A stretch of DNA of 27,540 nucleotides from an uncultured Clostridia bacterium (lineage in GTDB: Bacteria; Bacillota; Clostridia; UBA1381), in the NCBI GenBank assembly GCA_934462945.1, contig CAKSJF010000029.1, positions 1-27,540 on the forward strand, in the 5' to 3' direction. Below, piece by piece: positions 7,729-14,916 of the stretch. Under the pieces are notes generated by a model, which had not been told where the DNA came from, ran no database searches, and was given only the letters and a program-made list of their open reading frames with translations. Both the position numbers and the translations under genes were made by a program. The stretch's first letter is position 1. Every line of letters starts with the position of its first letter.

Positions 7729-10700
7729 CTAAAATGCGTCCTGATATTTCACACCGTTTAGCACGGGGTATTTTGACTGGGAGCGTTCTGTCCAGATTCC
7801 GTTCTCACCGCTATACTCCTTTGACTGCCAGCCTAATCTTCCGCCGCGGTCGACCGGAAGCAGGAAAAAGGACTTTTGATTGAAGAGTCTTTGCGCTGTT
7901 TCCGTTCCGTTTTTCTCCGGATCAGAAAGCGTGACCGAAAGCTCCTTTTTTGAGAAGTTATCAAATAAATATCCATCTCCGACCTCCGGGCAGATTTTTG
8001 CCGAGATTCCTCCGGTGGAAATCTGGGTGTTTAAAGCCACTGAACCGGTTAAAAAACCGGTTTTGTCAAAACCGCAGATACCGCCGGCATATTGCGTGCT
8101 TTTTCCGGTCGTTTCCTTTTGCACCACAGCGTTTGCAGCATAGGTATTTTGCAGGTTGCAGCTTTCATTATATCCGCAGATACCGCCGGTATAGCCGGTG
8201 CTGGCATCGGTAGTAACCGGCATAACGGAAAAGCTGTGTACCAAAAGTCCGGACACGCTCAGCCCGGTAATTCCTCCTGTATAGGAAAAGGAGGTCTGAT
8301 CGGGGGCAATTGCCTGGAGCGATCCTGACGAGGCGGTTTTATAGATTTCGCCGCCGTTCTGAATGCCGCAGATGCCGCCTGCATAGCTGTTTTTTATCTC
8401 TGTCCGGATCTCTGCACGGACGGCAGAATTGTAGAGAAAACCGCCGCTTTGAAAACCGCAGATACCGCCTGCCGCTGTGGTGGACGGTTCTGCATGATTT
8501 TTCACATTAATGTTACCGAAATAATAGGTTTGCTCCAAAAATCCCTCATTCTGACCTGTGATACCGCCGAGATTGGAGGATTCAATGCCGGCGGACAGGT
8601 CTGCATGGACCTGCACGTTTAAAACCGTGCCGTAATTTCTGCCGCAGAGTCCGCCGACTGACGCGGATTCCACGCTTTTTTCAGCGTTTAAAACCGCGGC
8701 GGAAACCGAGCAGTTTTCAATCCGTCCGTAGCTGACCGCCGCAAGACTGCCGATCATTTCGCCGCCCGACAGATTGATTTCCGAAAGGTTTAAATTTTTA
8801 ATAATTCCGTCTCCGACCATTCCGAAAAGACCGTAATGTTTCTGTTCCTTAGAATAAGGCATCCGGAGTCCGGAGATTGTGCAGCCGTTTCCGTCAAATG
8901 TGCCGGAAAAGCCTTCCTCCGGGATATCAGTATCAAACAGCGGCGTCCATTCATCCGTCAGTGTGATGGAATTGGCAAGCAGATAATGCATGTTCGGTTT
9001 CATCTGGCGCAGCTCTTGTTCATTTGTAATTTTTTTCGGAGTGTACGGCACAAGTCCCGGCGTCTGGCTGATTTTCTGAAAGCATTTCGGATAGGGAAGT
9101 AAAAATCCGTCGTTTCCCTGCTCCATCCTCCATCCGGAGGTAAAGCTCCAGGATAGCCGTTTTGTATAAAAATCACGGTCGCGCAGATCGTCCCAGGAAA
9201 CGCTCTCTCCGTCAATATCATTTTCATCCGAGAAAACATCCTTGGAATTTTTCCGGGTGAGATGATAGCTGAAATTATTCTGTGTTTTTCCGCCTTCCTT
9301 ATTGGTTGTAATAATGCCGCTGCGGTAGGTTAAAAGATCTTGTGTGAGAAAGGATGCGCTGACGTTGGAGCGCACATCTCCGCCGATATTTGCACCGCTG
9401 ATTCCTCCGGCATACATATCCGAATAAACGGCATAAGCTGCAGAGAGATTATTTTTGACCGTTCCGTAATTAATGCCGCAGATACCGCCTGCATAGGAGG
9501 TGGAGGAGACGGTATAGAGTGCGGAAAGAGAATTTTTGATCTGTCCGTAATTCGTGCCGACCAGTCCGCCTGCCTGATTCTGCGAGGCTTTTACAAATCC
9601 GATTCCGGCACAGGAGGAGATTGTACTGTCTTTCATTGTTCCGGCAAACAGACCGGCATTGTTTTTCCCCTCCACATCGCCGGAGATGGTCAGATTTTTA
9701 ATTACACCGTCCGACAGATAGGAAAAAAATCCGCAGCTTTCCTCACTGCTTTTGATTTTTAGTCCGGAAATGGTGTGACCGTTTCCGTCAATACTGCCGA
9801 AAAATCCGTTTTCCGCATTAATCGGCGTCCAGTTTTCTGAAAGCTGAATATCGTTTTCCAGGCGGAAATGTTTATTCTGAAAATAACGGATATAGTCCAG
9901 CTGTTTTTCGTCTGAAATGATGTACGGGTTTTCCTCTGTACCGTTTCCCTCAGAATATACAAACGGCTTAACTGTGCTGATTTTTCTGACCCTGCTTTGA
10001 ATGCCGCTTGGTGTCACTGCCATAAAATACAGATTATATTCCTCCTCGGAATCCAATTCGATTGTTCCGAAGGATTCCGTTTCCGGATCGGTGATTCTCT
10101 TTAAAATCTGGGTAAAGGAATCCGGATTCGGGGACAGGTTACTGTTAAATGCGGAGGTTGGTACTGCTTTATAGTAGACGGTGCAGGGAACATTGGTTTT
10201 CAGCGCGATGTTTACACTCCCTAAAATCCCCTCGTTTGCAATTCTCGGATAGTCCCGGAGAAAATCCGGTCTTGTGGCAAAGCCGGACGCGTTATTGTAA
10301 AACCGGTTTAAAAGCGTCACCGCCTCGGCGCGTGTTAAGGACTGTTTCGGACGGATGGTAGAGTCCTGGTATCCGGAAAGAATCTTCTGATTCAGAGAAA
10401 AGGCAACCGCATTTCTTGCATAGCCGGATACCTCGGAAAAATCGGAATAAGCTCCGGCTGGTCCGAGCGAGGGCGGATGGATGGAGTATGCACGGCAGAG
10501 CATGACCAAAGCGTCCTCACGCGTCAGATTTCGATTGGGATAAAAATATCCGTTGTCACCGTAGATGATCTGATTGGACTCTGCAATGACGAGATAAGGG
10601 TAATACCACGCATCTTTCTCCGCGTCCTTCATAGAGCAGGAAAAGGATGCAGAAAAAAAGCTTTGATAACGCACAATCAGAGCGGTAAATTCCGCTCTTG

Positions 10701-10863
10701 TCACCGGTTTGTCCGGCAGAAAGACATCCTCTGATTCTCCTGCGGCAAACTGATTGGAAACGGCAAATTCAATTTCATCCTGCGCCCAGTGTCCGTCATA
10801 ATCTGCGCAGAGCGCACGGGGAAAAAGCATGATGAAAAACAGTAATAAAATTAATTTTTTCAT
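7729..10863 (-). CDS. Secreted SLH-domain protein with two GLUG-type beta-helix blocks
   Basis: About 1044 residues. A signal peptide (KKLILLLFFIMLFPRALCA) is followed by three SLH domains with VTRAE, LTRED and LTRAE motifs (about residues 20-190), which usually anchor proteins to pyruvylated cell-wall polymers. After a short beta-rich region come two related blocks, each opening with a 'DGNG-TISGL' segment (about residues 363 and 661) and then many GG(I/L)CG-N-G repeats of the GLUG type, expected to form a right-handed beta-helix. It is probably a surface adhesin or matrix protein; the ligand is unknown. I chose the ATG at 10863, since GGGGTG lies 6 nt before it, over a GTG at 10872. It is unusual to find such a gene directly upstream of dnaA. 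Confidence 0.88.
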   Translation of the reverse strand: MKKLILLLFFIMLFPRALCADYDGHWAQDEIEFAVSNQFAAGESEDVFLPDKPVTRAEFTALIVRYQSFFSASFSCSMKDAEKDAWYYPYLVIAESNQIIYGDNGYFYPNRNLTREDALVMLCRAYSIHPPSLGPAGAYSDFSEVSGYARNAVAFSLNQKILSGYQDSTIRPKQSLTRAEAVTLLNRFYNNASGFATRPDFLRDYPRIANEGILGSVNIALKTNVPCTVYYKAVPTSAFNSNLSPNPDSFTQILKRITDPETESFGTIELDSEEEYNLYFMAVTPSGIQSRVRKISTVKPFVYSEGNGTEENPYIISDEKQLDYIRYFQNKHFRLENDIQLSENWTPINAENGFFGSIDGNGHTISGLKIKSSEESCGFFSYLSDGVIKNLTISGDVEGKNNAGLFAGTMKDSTISSCAGIGFVKASQNQAGGLVGTNYGQIKNSLSALYTVSSTSYAGGICGINYGTVKNNLSAAYAVYSDMYAGGISGANIGGDVRSNVSASFLTQDLLTYRSGIITTNKEGGKTQNNFSYHLTRKNSKDVFSDENDIDGESVSWDDLRDRDFYTKRLSWSFTSGWRMEQGNDGFLLPYPKCFQKISQTPGLVPYTPKKITNEQELRQMKPNMHYLLANSITLTDEWTPLFDTDIPEEGFSGTFDGNGCTISGLRMPYSKEQKHYGLFGMVGDGIIKNLNLSEINLSGGEMIGSLAAVSYGRIENCSVSAAVLNAEKSVESASVGGLCGRNYGTVLNVQVHADLSAGIESSNLGGITGQNEGFLEQTYYFGNINVKNHAEPSTTAAGGICGFQSGGFLYNSAVRAEIRTEIKNSYAGGICGIQNGGEIYKTASSGSLQAIAPDQTSFSYTGGITGLSVSGLLVHSFSVMPVTTDASTGYTGGICGYNESCNLQNTYAANAVVQKETTGKSTQYAGGICGFDKTGFLTGSVALNTQISTGGISAKICPEVGDGYLFDNFSKKELSVTLSDPEKNGTETAQRLFNQKSFFLLPVDRGGRLGWQSKEYSGENGIWTERSQSKYPVLNGVKYQDAF

Positions 10864-10889
10864 TTCAATCACCCCGTTTCGTTATCTTT

Positions 10890-10918
10890 ATTATAGCAAA
10901 TTTCTTTTGAAAATGCAA
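10890..10918 (-). promoter_or_regulatory. Sigma-A-type promoter of the SLH-protein gene
   Basis: On the - strand, TTGCAT (10918-10913) and TATAAT (10895-10890) are separated by exactly 17 bp and lie about 27 bp before the chosen start. The strength of the match suggests vegetative expression. Confidence 0.75.
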
Positions 10919-10968
10919 TAAAAATTATTTTTTTGGAAATGCTAATAAAAAGAAAGCGTGGTGATTCG

Positions 10969-11157
10969 ATGAAAAAGAAAAAAAGACCGCATGAACAGAT
11001 GGTGGCAGATATTTTGTTTGATATGGAGGAGGCAAGCAGTGTAAACGATTTTACCGGCATGCTTCCGACTCCTCCGCAGTCGGACTATGAAAGAGAAAGC
11101 TATCAGGATATTTTAGATTATACACCGGAGCCGGTAAAAAAAGACTGTCTGTATTAA
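10969..11157 (+). CDS. Small unrecognised protein, 62 residues
   Basis: I do not recognise this protein. It begins with a lysine-rich stretch (MKKKKRPHEQMVADILFDME), then is acidic with proline-rich segments (LPTPPQSDY, DYTPEPVKK) and no membrane helix. The ATG at 10969 follows GTGGTGATTC, a plausible ribosome-binding site; a longer frame from 10933 has none. The stop at 11157 lies 9 bp before a strong terminator hairpin, and the gene diverges from the SLH gene across about 105 bp. This setting, a proper start and a terminator, favours a real gene. I did not find a clear promoter for it. Confidence 0.6.
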   Translation: MKKKKRPHEQMVADILFDMEEASSVNDFTGMLPTPPQSDYERESYQDILDYTPEPVKKDCLY

Positions 11158-11166
11158 CAGGGACAT

Positions 11167-11219
11167 AAAAACACAGATCATTCAGGAGCTGTTTCAGCCT
11201 TTGAATGATCTGTGTTTTT
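11167..11219. terminator. Bidirectional terminator between the small gene and serS
   Basis: Arms AAAAACACAGATCATTCA and TGAATGATCTGTGTTTTT pair almost perfectly over 17 bp, with an inner GCTG/CAGC stem and TTT loop. Both strands end in a T-run. It serves the + strand gene ending at 11157 and the serS gene whose stop is at 11227. Confidence 0.9.
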
Positions 11220-11226
11220 TAAAAAT

Positions 11227-12495
11227 TTATTTAATAATATCTGTCCCCATGAAAGGTACTAATGCTTCCGGAACTGTGACTGTTCCGTCCTCATTCTGGA
11301 AGTTTTCCAAAATGGCTGCAACAGTTCTTCCGACTGCAAGTCCCGATCCGTTTAAGGTGTGAACGAACTGCGGTTTATCCTTTGGTGTTCTTCTGAACTT
11401 GATGTTAGCACGGCGCGCCTGATAGTCCTCAAAGTTCGAGCAGGACGAAATTTCTACATAGCGTCCGTAGCTTGGCATCCAAACCTCAATATCATAGGTT
11501 TTTGCAGAAGAAAAGCCTAAATCTCCGGTGGAAAGGCATACCACACGGTATGGCAACCCAAGACCTTGCAGAAGTTTTTCTGCATCATTTGTTAAGCTTT
11601 CCAATTCCTCATAGCTCTTTTCCGGATCTGCAAATTTCACTAATTCTACCTTATTAAACTGATGCTGACGAATCAGACCTCTTGTGTCCCTGCCGGCTGA
11701 ACCTGCCTCTGCACGGAAACATGCAGAATATGCACAATACTTAATCGGCAGATCTGCACCGTCTAAAATTTCATCCCGGTGCAGGTTGGTAACCGGCACT
11801 TCTGCGGTCGGAATTAAGAAGAATCCGTTGTTGGTTACTTTAAAAGCGTCCTCCTCAAATTTCGGTAATTGACCTGTCCCTGTCATGGATGCACGGTTTA
11901 CCATATAAGGCGGAAGAATTTCGGTATAGCCGGACTGTTCTGTATGTGTTGCAAGAAAATAGCTGATGACTGCACGCTCTAATCTTGCGCCTAAGCCTCT
12001 GTATACCGTAAAGCGCGAACCGCTGATTTTTGCAGCACGGTTAAAATCTAAAATATTTAAATCCGTTCCGATATCCCAATGTGCCTTCGGTTCAAAGGAA
12101 AATTCGGTCGGTTTTCCGTATTTCCGGATTTCTACATTTTCCGAATCGTCCTTTCCGACCGGAACACTGTCATTCGGAATGTTCGGAATCCGGAGCATGA
12201 AGTTTCTTAATTCTTCATCAATTTCAGAAACCTTTGCGTCGTCCTCTTTAATTTCGTTGGAAAGCTCGCGCATTTCGTCGAAAATGGCAGTGGTGTCCTC
12301 TCCTGCTTTCTTCATAGCCGGGATTTTTTTGGTGATTTCATTCTGCATTGCCTTTTTCTTTTCTACATCCACCAATAATTCGCGGCGTTTCTGATCTAAT
12401 TCAATTGCCGGCGTTAAATCCAAATCGTTGTTGCGGTCCTTTAATGCCTTTTTAATTCTTTCCGGCTCGGTTCTTAATACCTTAATGTCTAACAT
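11227..12495 (-). CDS. serS: Seryl-tRNA synthetase
   Basis: A 422-residue class II synthetase of normal length that charges tRNA(Ser) with serine. The N-terminal long antiparallel coiled coil (about 25-105) binds the tRNA arm. Class II motif 2 is in CFRAEAGSAGRDTRGLIRQH (about 265-284), and motif 3 is in HTLNGSGLAVGRT (about 378-390). TAEVP and the serine-site ELVKF segments are present. The start has AGGAGG 8 nt upstream. It lies 19 bp after a small membrane-protein gene and probably shares its transcript. I looked for a T-box leader in the 161 bp before that gene and saw none. Confidence 0.97.
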   Translation of the reverse strand: MLDIKVLRTEPERIKKALKDRNNDLDLTPAIELDQKRRELLVDVEKKKAMQNEITKKIPAMKKAGEDTTAIFDEMRELSNEIKEDDAKVSEIDEELRNFMLRIPNIPNDSVPVGKDDSENVEIRKYGKPTEFSFEPKAHWDIGTDLNILDFNRAAKISGSRFTVYRGLGARLERAVISYFLATHTEQSGYTEILPPYMVNRASMTGTGQLPKFEEDAFKVTNNGFFLIPTAEVPVTNLHRDEILDGADLPIKYCAYSACFRAEAGSAGRDTRGLIRQHQFNKVELVKFADPEKSYEELESLTNDAEKLLQGLGLPYRVVCLSTGDLGFSSAKTYDIEVWMPSYGRYVEISSCSNFEDYQARRANIKFRRTPKDKPQFVHTLNGSGLAVGRTVAAILENFQNEDGTVTVPEALVPFMGTDIIK

Positions 12496-12514
12496 GTGTT
12501 TTCCTCCTAAATTA

Positions 12515-12955
12515 TCATTGCGATTTTTTTACTAAAATATCGTAAAAGTTTTTTTGTGTTTCGGTCAGTTCCTCCTGGTTTAAGGCTGCAAGAAGATCTC
12601 TTGCCTCTGACTTCTTATTTTTATATAGTTTCTGATAAATTTCCAAAAGCTTGTCCTGGTTTTCAATTTCCTTTTTCAGAGAATCGTTTTCCAGTGTGCA
12701 TGCCTCATTTGCAACCCGAAGTTCTTCATTCTCTGCAAGGTAATTTTTGTTTTGCTTTAAGAGCATTAAATTTTCCTCGCTTAGGATTGCAGCTTTTTCC
12801 GTGATGGATGTGGAAGACGCTGTTTCAGATTGCATTGGCTGATTTTTCTGCAAATTATTCTGACCGAAGAATGCTAAAATAATCATCAGAATTGCAACCA
12901 GGAAAATCAGCGCCGTATATAAAAATAAGGATCTGTTTTCATGAGATTTTGCCAT
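12515..12955 (-). CDS. Single-pass membrane protein with a cytoplasmic or external coiled coil
   Basis: 146 residues, not recognised as a named family. One transmembrane helix is clear (about residues 10-31, LFLYTALIFLVAILMIILAF), with a basic N-terminus, so the N-terminus is probably inside. A serine/threonine-rich linker follows, then a strongly charged heptad-like stretch (about 50-110) that should form a coiled coil. A GAGGTGAT site lies upstream of the ATG. It stands 161 bp after parB and 19 bp before serS. The layout resembles small divisome-type bitopic proteins such as FtsL/FtsB-like ones, but that is only a topological likeness. Confidence 0.75.
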   Translation of the reverse strand: MAKSHENRSLFLYTALIFLVAILMIILAFFGQNNLQKNQPMQSETASSTSITEKAAILSEENLMLLKQNKNYLAENEELRVANEACTLENDSLKKEIENQDKLLEIYQKLYKNKKSEARDLLAALNQEELTETQKNFYDILVKKSQ

Positions 12956-13116
12956 TTTCTTTCATCACCTCTTTTGTAAAATATTCGTGTTTGCCTTGTC
13001 GGGCTCAAAATTTCGTTTTAAGAGATTTTTTATATCATAAGACATACTACTCTAAAAACTTCTCAAATACAGCTTAAAAATGAATTTTAAAAGCCTATAT
13101 TTTACCACTAAATTCC

Positions 13117-13971
13117 TTAAATATTAAAAAGAGACAAAATTCGTTCTAAATCGTCATTTCCATAATATTCAATTTCAATTTTTCCCTTTTTTGCTCCCTG
13201 CATAATTTTTACCTTGGTTGCAAAGCCTGCCTCCAATTTTGACTGAATCCGATCCAGTTCAATCTGGTATACGTCATTTCGTTTTTTCTCTTTGACCGGC
13301 TTTTCCTTTTGCAGATCCTTGGCAAGCTGTTCTGCCTGGCGAACATTCAGATTGTGTTCAATAATCTGATTTTTCAAAAATTCACGCGGAACAAATCCAT
13401 CCACTGAAAGAATTGCCCGGGCATGTCCTTCGGTAATCTCTCCATTGATCACAGATTGCTGTAGCTCATCCTCTAAGGTCAAAAGACGTAAAGAATTTGC
13501 AATCGCACTTCGGCTTTTTCCAACCTTTTGGCTGATTTCCTCCTGTGTCAGATGAAAATTTTGAATCAGCGTATGGTATCCGTTTGCTTCTTCAATCGGA
13601 TTTAAATCCTCACGCTGCAAATTTTCAATCAAAGCAATTTCTGCAACCGTCTGATCGGTGTATTCATGAATCATTGCCGGAATGGTTTCCAATCCGGCTT
13701 TTTTTGCCGCGCGCCATCGGCGTTCCCCGGCAACAATCGTGTAGAAACCGTTTTTGCCTTTCGTGACTACAATTGGCTGAATTAAGCCGTGTTCCTTGAT
13801 GGATTCTGCTAAAAGTGCAAGCTTTTCGGGATCAAAGCGTTTTCTTGGCTGATTCTTATTTGGCTCAACCTCGGTGATTTTCAATTCTACCACGCTGTCC
13901 GAATCCTGCAAATCCGGTGAAATTTCATCATGAAAGAGTAAATCCAGTCCTTTTCCTAATCCTTTTTTCAT
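13117..13971 (-). CDS. parB: ParB/Spo0J chromosome-partitioning CTPase
   Basis: A 284-residue ParB family protein. The N-terminal GLGKGLDLLF (about 4-13) is the segment that contacts and stimulates ParA. The CTP-binding core includes the C-motif GERRWRAAK (82-90) and LIENLQREDLNPIEEA (about 113-128). A helix-turn-helix (about 135-160, EISQKVGKSRSAIANSLRLL) should read parS, and the C-terminal domain should dimerise. It would load on the nearby parS sites and spread, recruiting SMC and helping to organise the origin. The ATG overlaps the parA stop (ATGA) and has AAGGAGGG upstream, so the two are translationally coupled. Confidence 0.96.
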   Translation of the reverse strand: MKKGLGKGLDLLFHDEISPDLQDSDSVVELKITEVEPNKNQPRKRFDPEKLALLAESIKEHGLIQPIVVTKGKNGFYTIVAGERRWRAAKKAGLETIPAMIHEYTDQTVAEIALIENLQREDLNPIEEANGYHTLIQNFHLTQEEISQKVGKSRSAIANSLRLLTLEDELQQSVINGEITEGHARAILSVDGFVPREFLKNQIIEHNLNVRQAEQLAKDLQKEKPVKEKKRNDVYQIELDRIQSKLEAGFATKVKIMQGAKKGKIEIEYYGNDDLERILSLFNI

Positions 13972-14744
13972 ACTGTCCCTCCTTCATTATTTTTTAGAAA
14001 TTCCTTTGCTAAGGCAAAGTAGCTTTCCGCACCCTTTGAGGTGATGTCGTATTTGATAATCGGTTGACCAAAGCTTGGCGCCTCGGACAGACGGACATTC
14101 CGCGGAATTGCTGTCTGATATACCTTATTCGGAAAATATTTTTTTACCTCATCCAACACCTGAACTGAAAGGTTTGTCCGCGTGTCAAACATTGTTGCAA
14201 GGATTCCCTCAATTTCAAGCTTTGGATTAAAGGATTTTTTGACGTTTCGGATGGTACCGATTAACTGCGTCAAACCCTCCAAAGCATAGTACTCGCACTG
14301 AATCGGCACCAACACAGAATCGCTTGCTGTCATAATGTTAATGGAAAGCATTCCGAGTGCCGGCGGAGAATCAATCAGAATATAGTCAAACTGATCTTTG
14401 ATTTTCGCAATTGCTTTTTTTAGAATGGATTCTCTGTTTTCCTCGGATGCAAGCTCTATTTCAGCAGCGGAAAGTGCAGCAGAGGACGGAATCAGAGAAA
14501 GATTCCGGAATTTTGTCCGGATCAGCGCCTTTTCGGTCTGATCCGCATCAATCAGGCAATCATAAACAGAAAGCTTGATTTCCTCCTTATCTACACCCAC
14601 TCCGCTGGTGCTGTTCCCCTGCGGATCGCAGTCTATCAGGAGGGTACGTTTTCCTTTATAAGCCAGGCATGCGGCAAGATTGACTGTGGTGGTTGTTTTT
14701 CCGACGCCGCCTTTTTGGTTAAAAACGGATATAATTTTACTCAT
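13968..14744 (-). CDS. parA: ParA/Soj chromosome-partitioning ATPase
   Basis: A 258-residue Walker-type ATPase with the deviant Walker A KGGVGKTT (11-18), Walker A' DCDPQGNSTSG (about 39-49) and Walker B-region LIDSPPALG (about 123-131). It binds DNA non-specifically as an ATP dimer and is controlled by ParB; in B. subtilis its homologue Soj also regulates DnaA. That link is relevant because dnaA lies 6 kb away. The start has AAGGGGGA upstream. A strong promoter (14770-14798) and two parS sites sit immediately before the gene. Confidence 0.96.
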   Translation of the reverse strand: MSKIISVFNQKGGVGKTTTTVNLAACLAYKGKRTLLIDCDPQGNSTSGVGVDKEEIKLSVYDCLIDADQTEKALIRTKFRNLSLIPSSAALSAAEIELASEENRESILKKAIAKIKDQFDYILIDSPPALGMLSINIMTASDSVLVPIQCEYYALEGLTQLIGTIRNVKKSFNPKLEIEGILATMFDTRTNLSVQVLDEVKKYFPNKVYQTAIPRNVRLSEAPSFGQPIIKYDITSKGAESYFALAKEFLKNNEGGTV

Positions 14745-14769
14745 TTTTATCCCCCTTTGTTTCCTTTCT

Positions 14770-14798
14770 ATTATATCACACTTTTTTATAAATGTAAA
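14770..14798 (-). promoter_or_regulatory. Sigma-A-type promoter of parA-parB
   Basis: On the - strand, TTTACA (14798-14793) and TATAAT (14775-14770) are 17 bp apart, with TGA before the -10 box forming an extended -10 element. The start codon is about 25 bp downstream. The upstream base of the -35 box touches a parS site at 14799-14814. Confidence 0.8.
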
Positions 14799-14814
14799 TG
14801 TTTCACGTAAAACA
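14799..14814. promoter_or_regulatory. parS site 1
   Basis: TGTTTCACGTAAAACA matches the 16-bp Bacillota parS consensus TGTTTCACGTGAAACA at 15 positions (G to A at position 11). It directly abuts the -35 box of the parA promoter, a place where ParB loading could repress or tune parAB transcription. Confidence 0.88.
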
Positions 14815-14836
14815 TTTTTATTTTTCTCACAATTTA

Positions 14837-14852
14837 TGTTTCACATGAAACA
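14837..14852. promoter_or_regulatory. parS site 2
   Basis: TGTTTCACATGAAACA matches the parS consensus at 15 of 16 positions (G to A at position 9). It lies 22 bp from site 1 and 65 bp before the gerA start, in the shared divergent region. Confidence 0.88.
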
Positions 14853-14916
14853 ATGTCATGTATAAAAGATATGATTTCAGGAAAGACTAACAGTAAATAG
14901 AAAAATGGGTGATTTT

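Noticed and set aside
9340..9762. 140-codon + strand frame inside the SLH-protein gene
   Set aside because: It is antisense to the GLUG repeats, where repetitive glycine codons give long opposite-strand frames; no ribosome-binding site or family match.
12956..13116. T-box leader for serS upstream of the membrane-protein gene
   Set aside because: No TGG-N-ACCGCG-type T-box sequence and no antiterminator were seen; the gap is AT-rich with only a weak inverted repeat near 13072-13094.
14853..14904. Forespore sigma-G promoter for gerA
   Set aside because: TATG and CATGTATA elements exist but neither the -10 pattern nor the spacing fits the consensus well enough to call.
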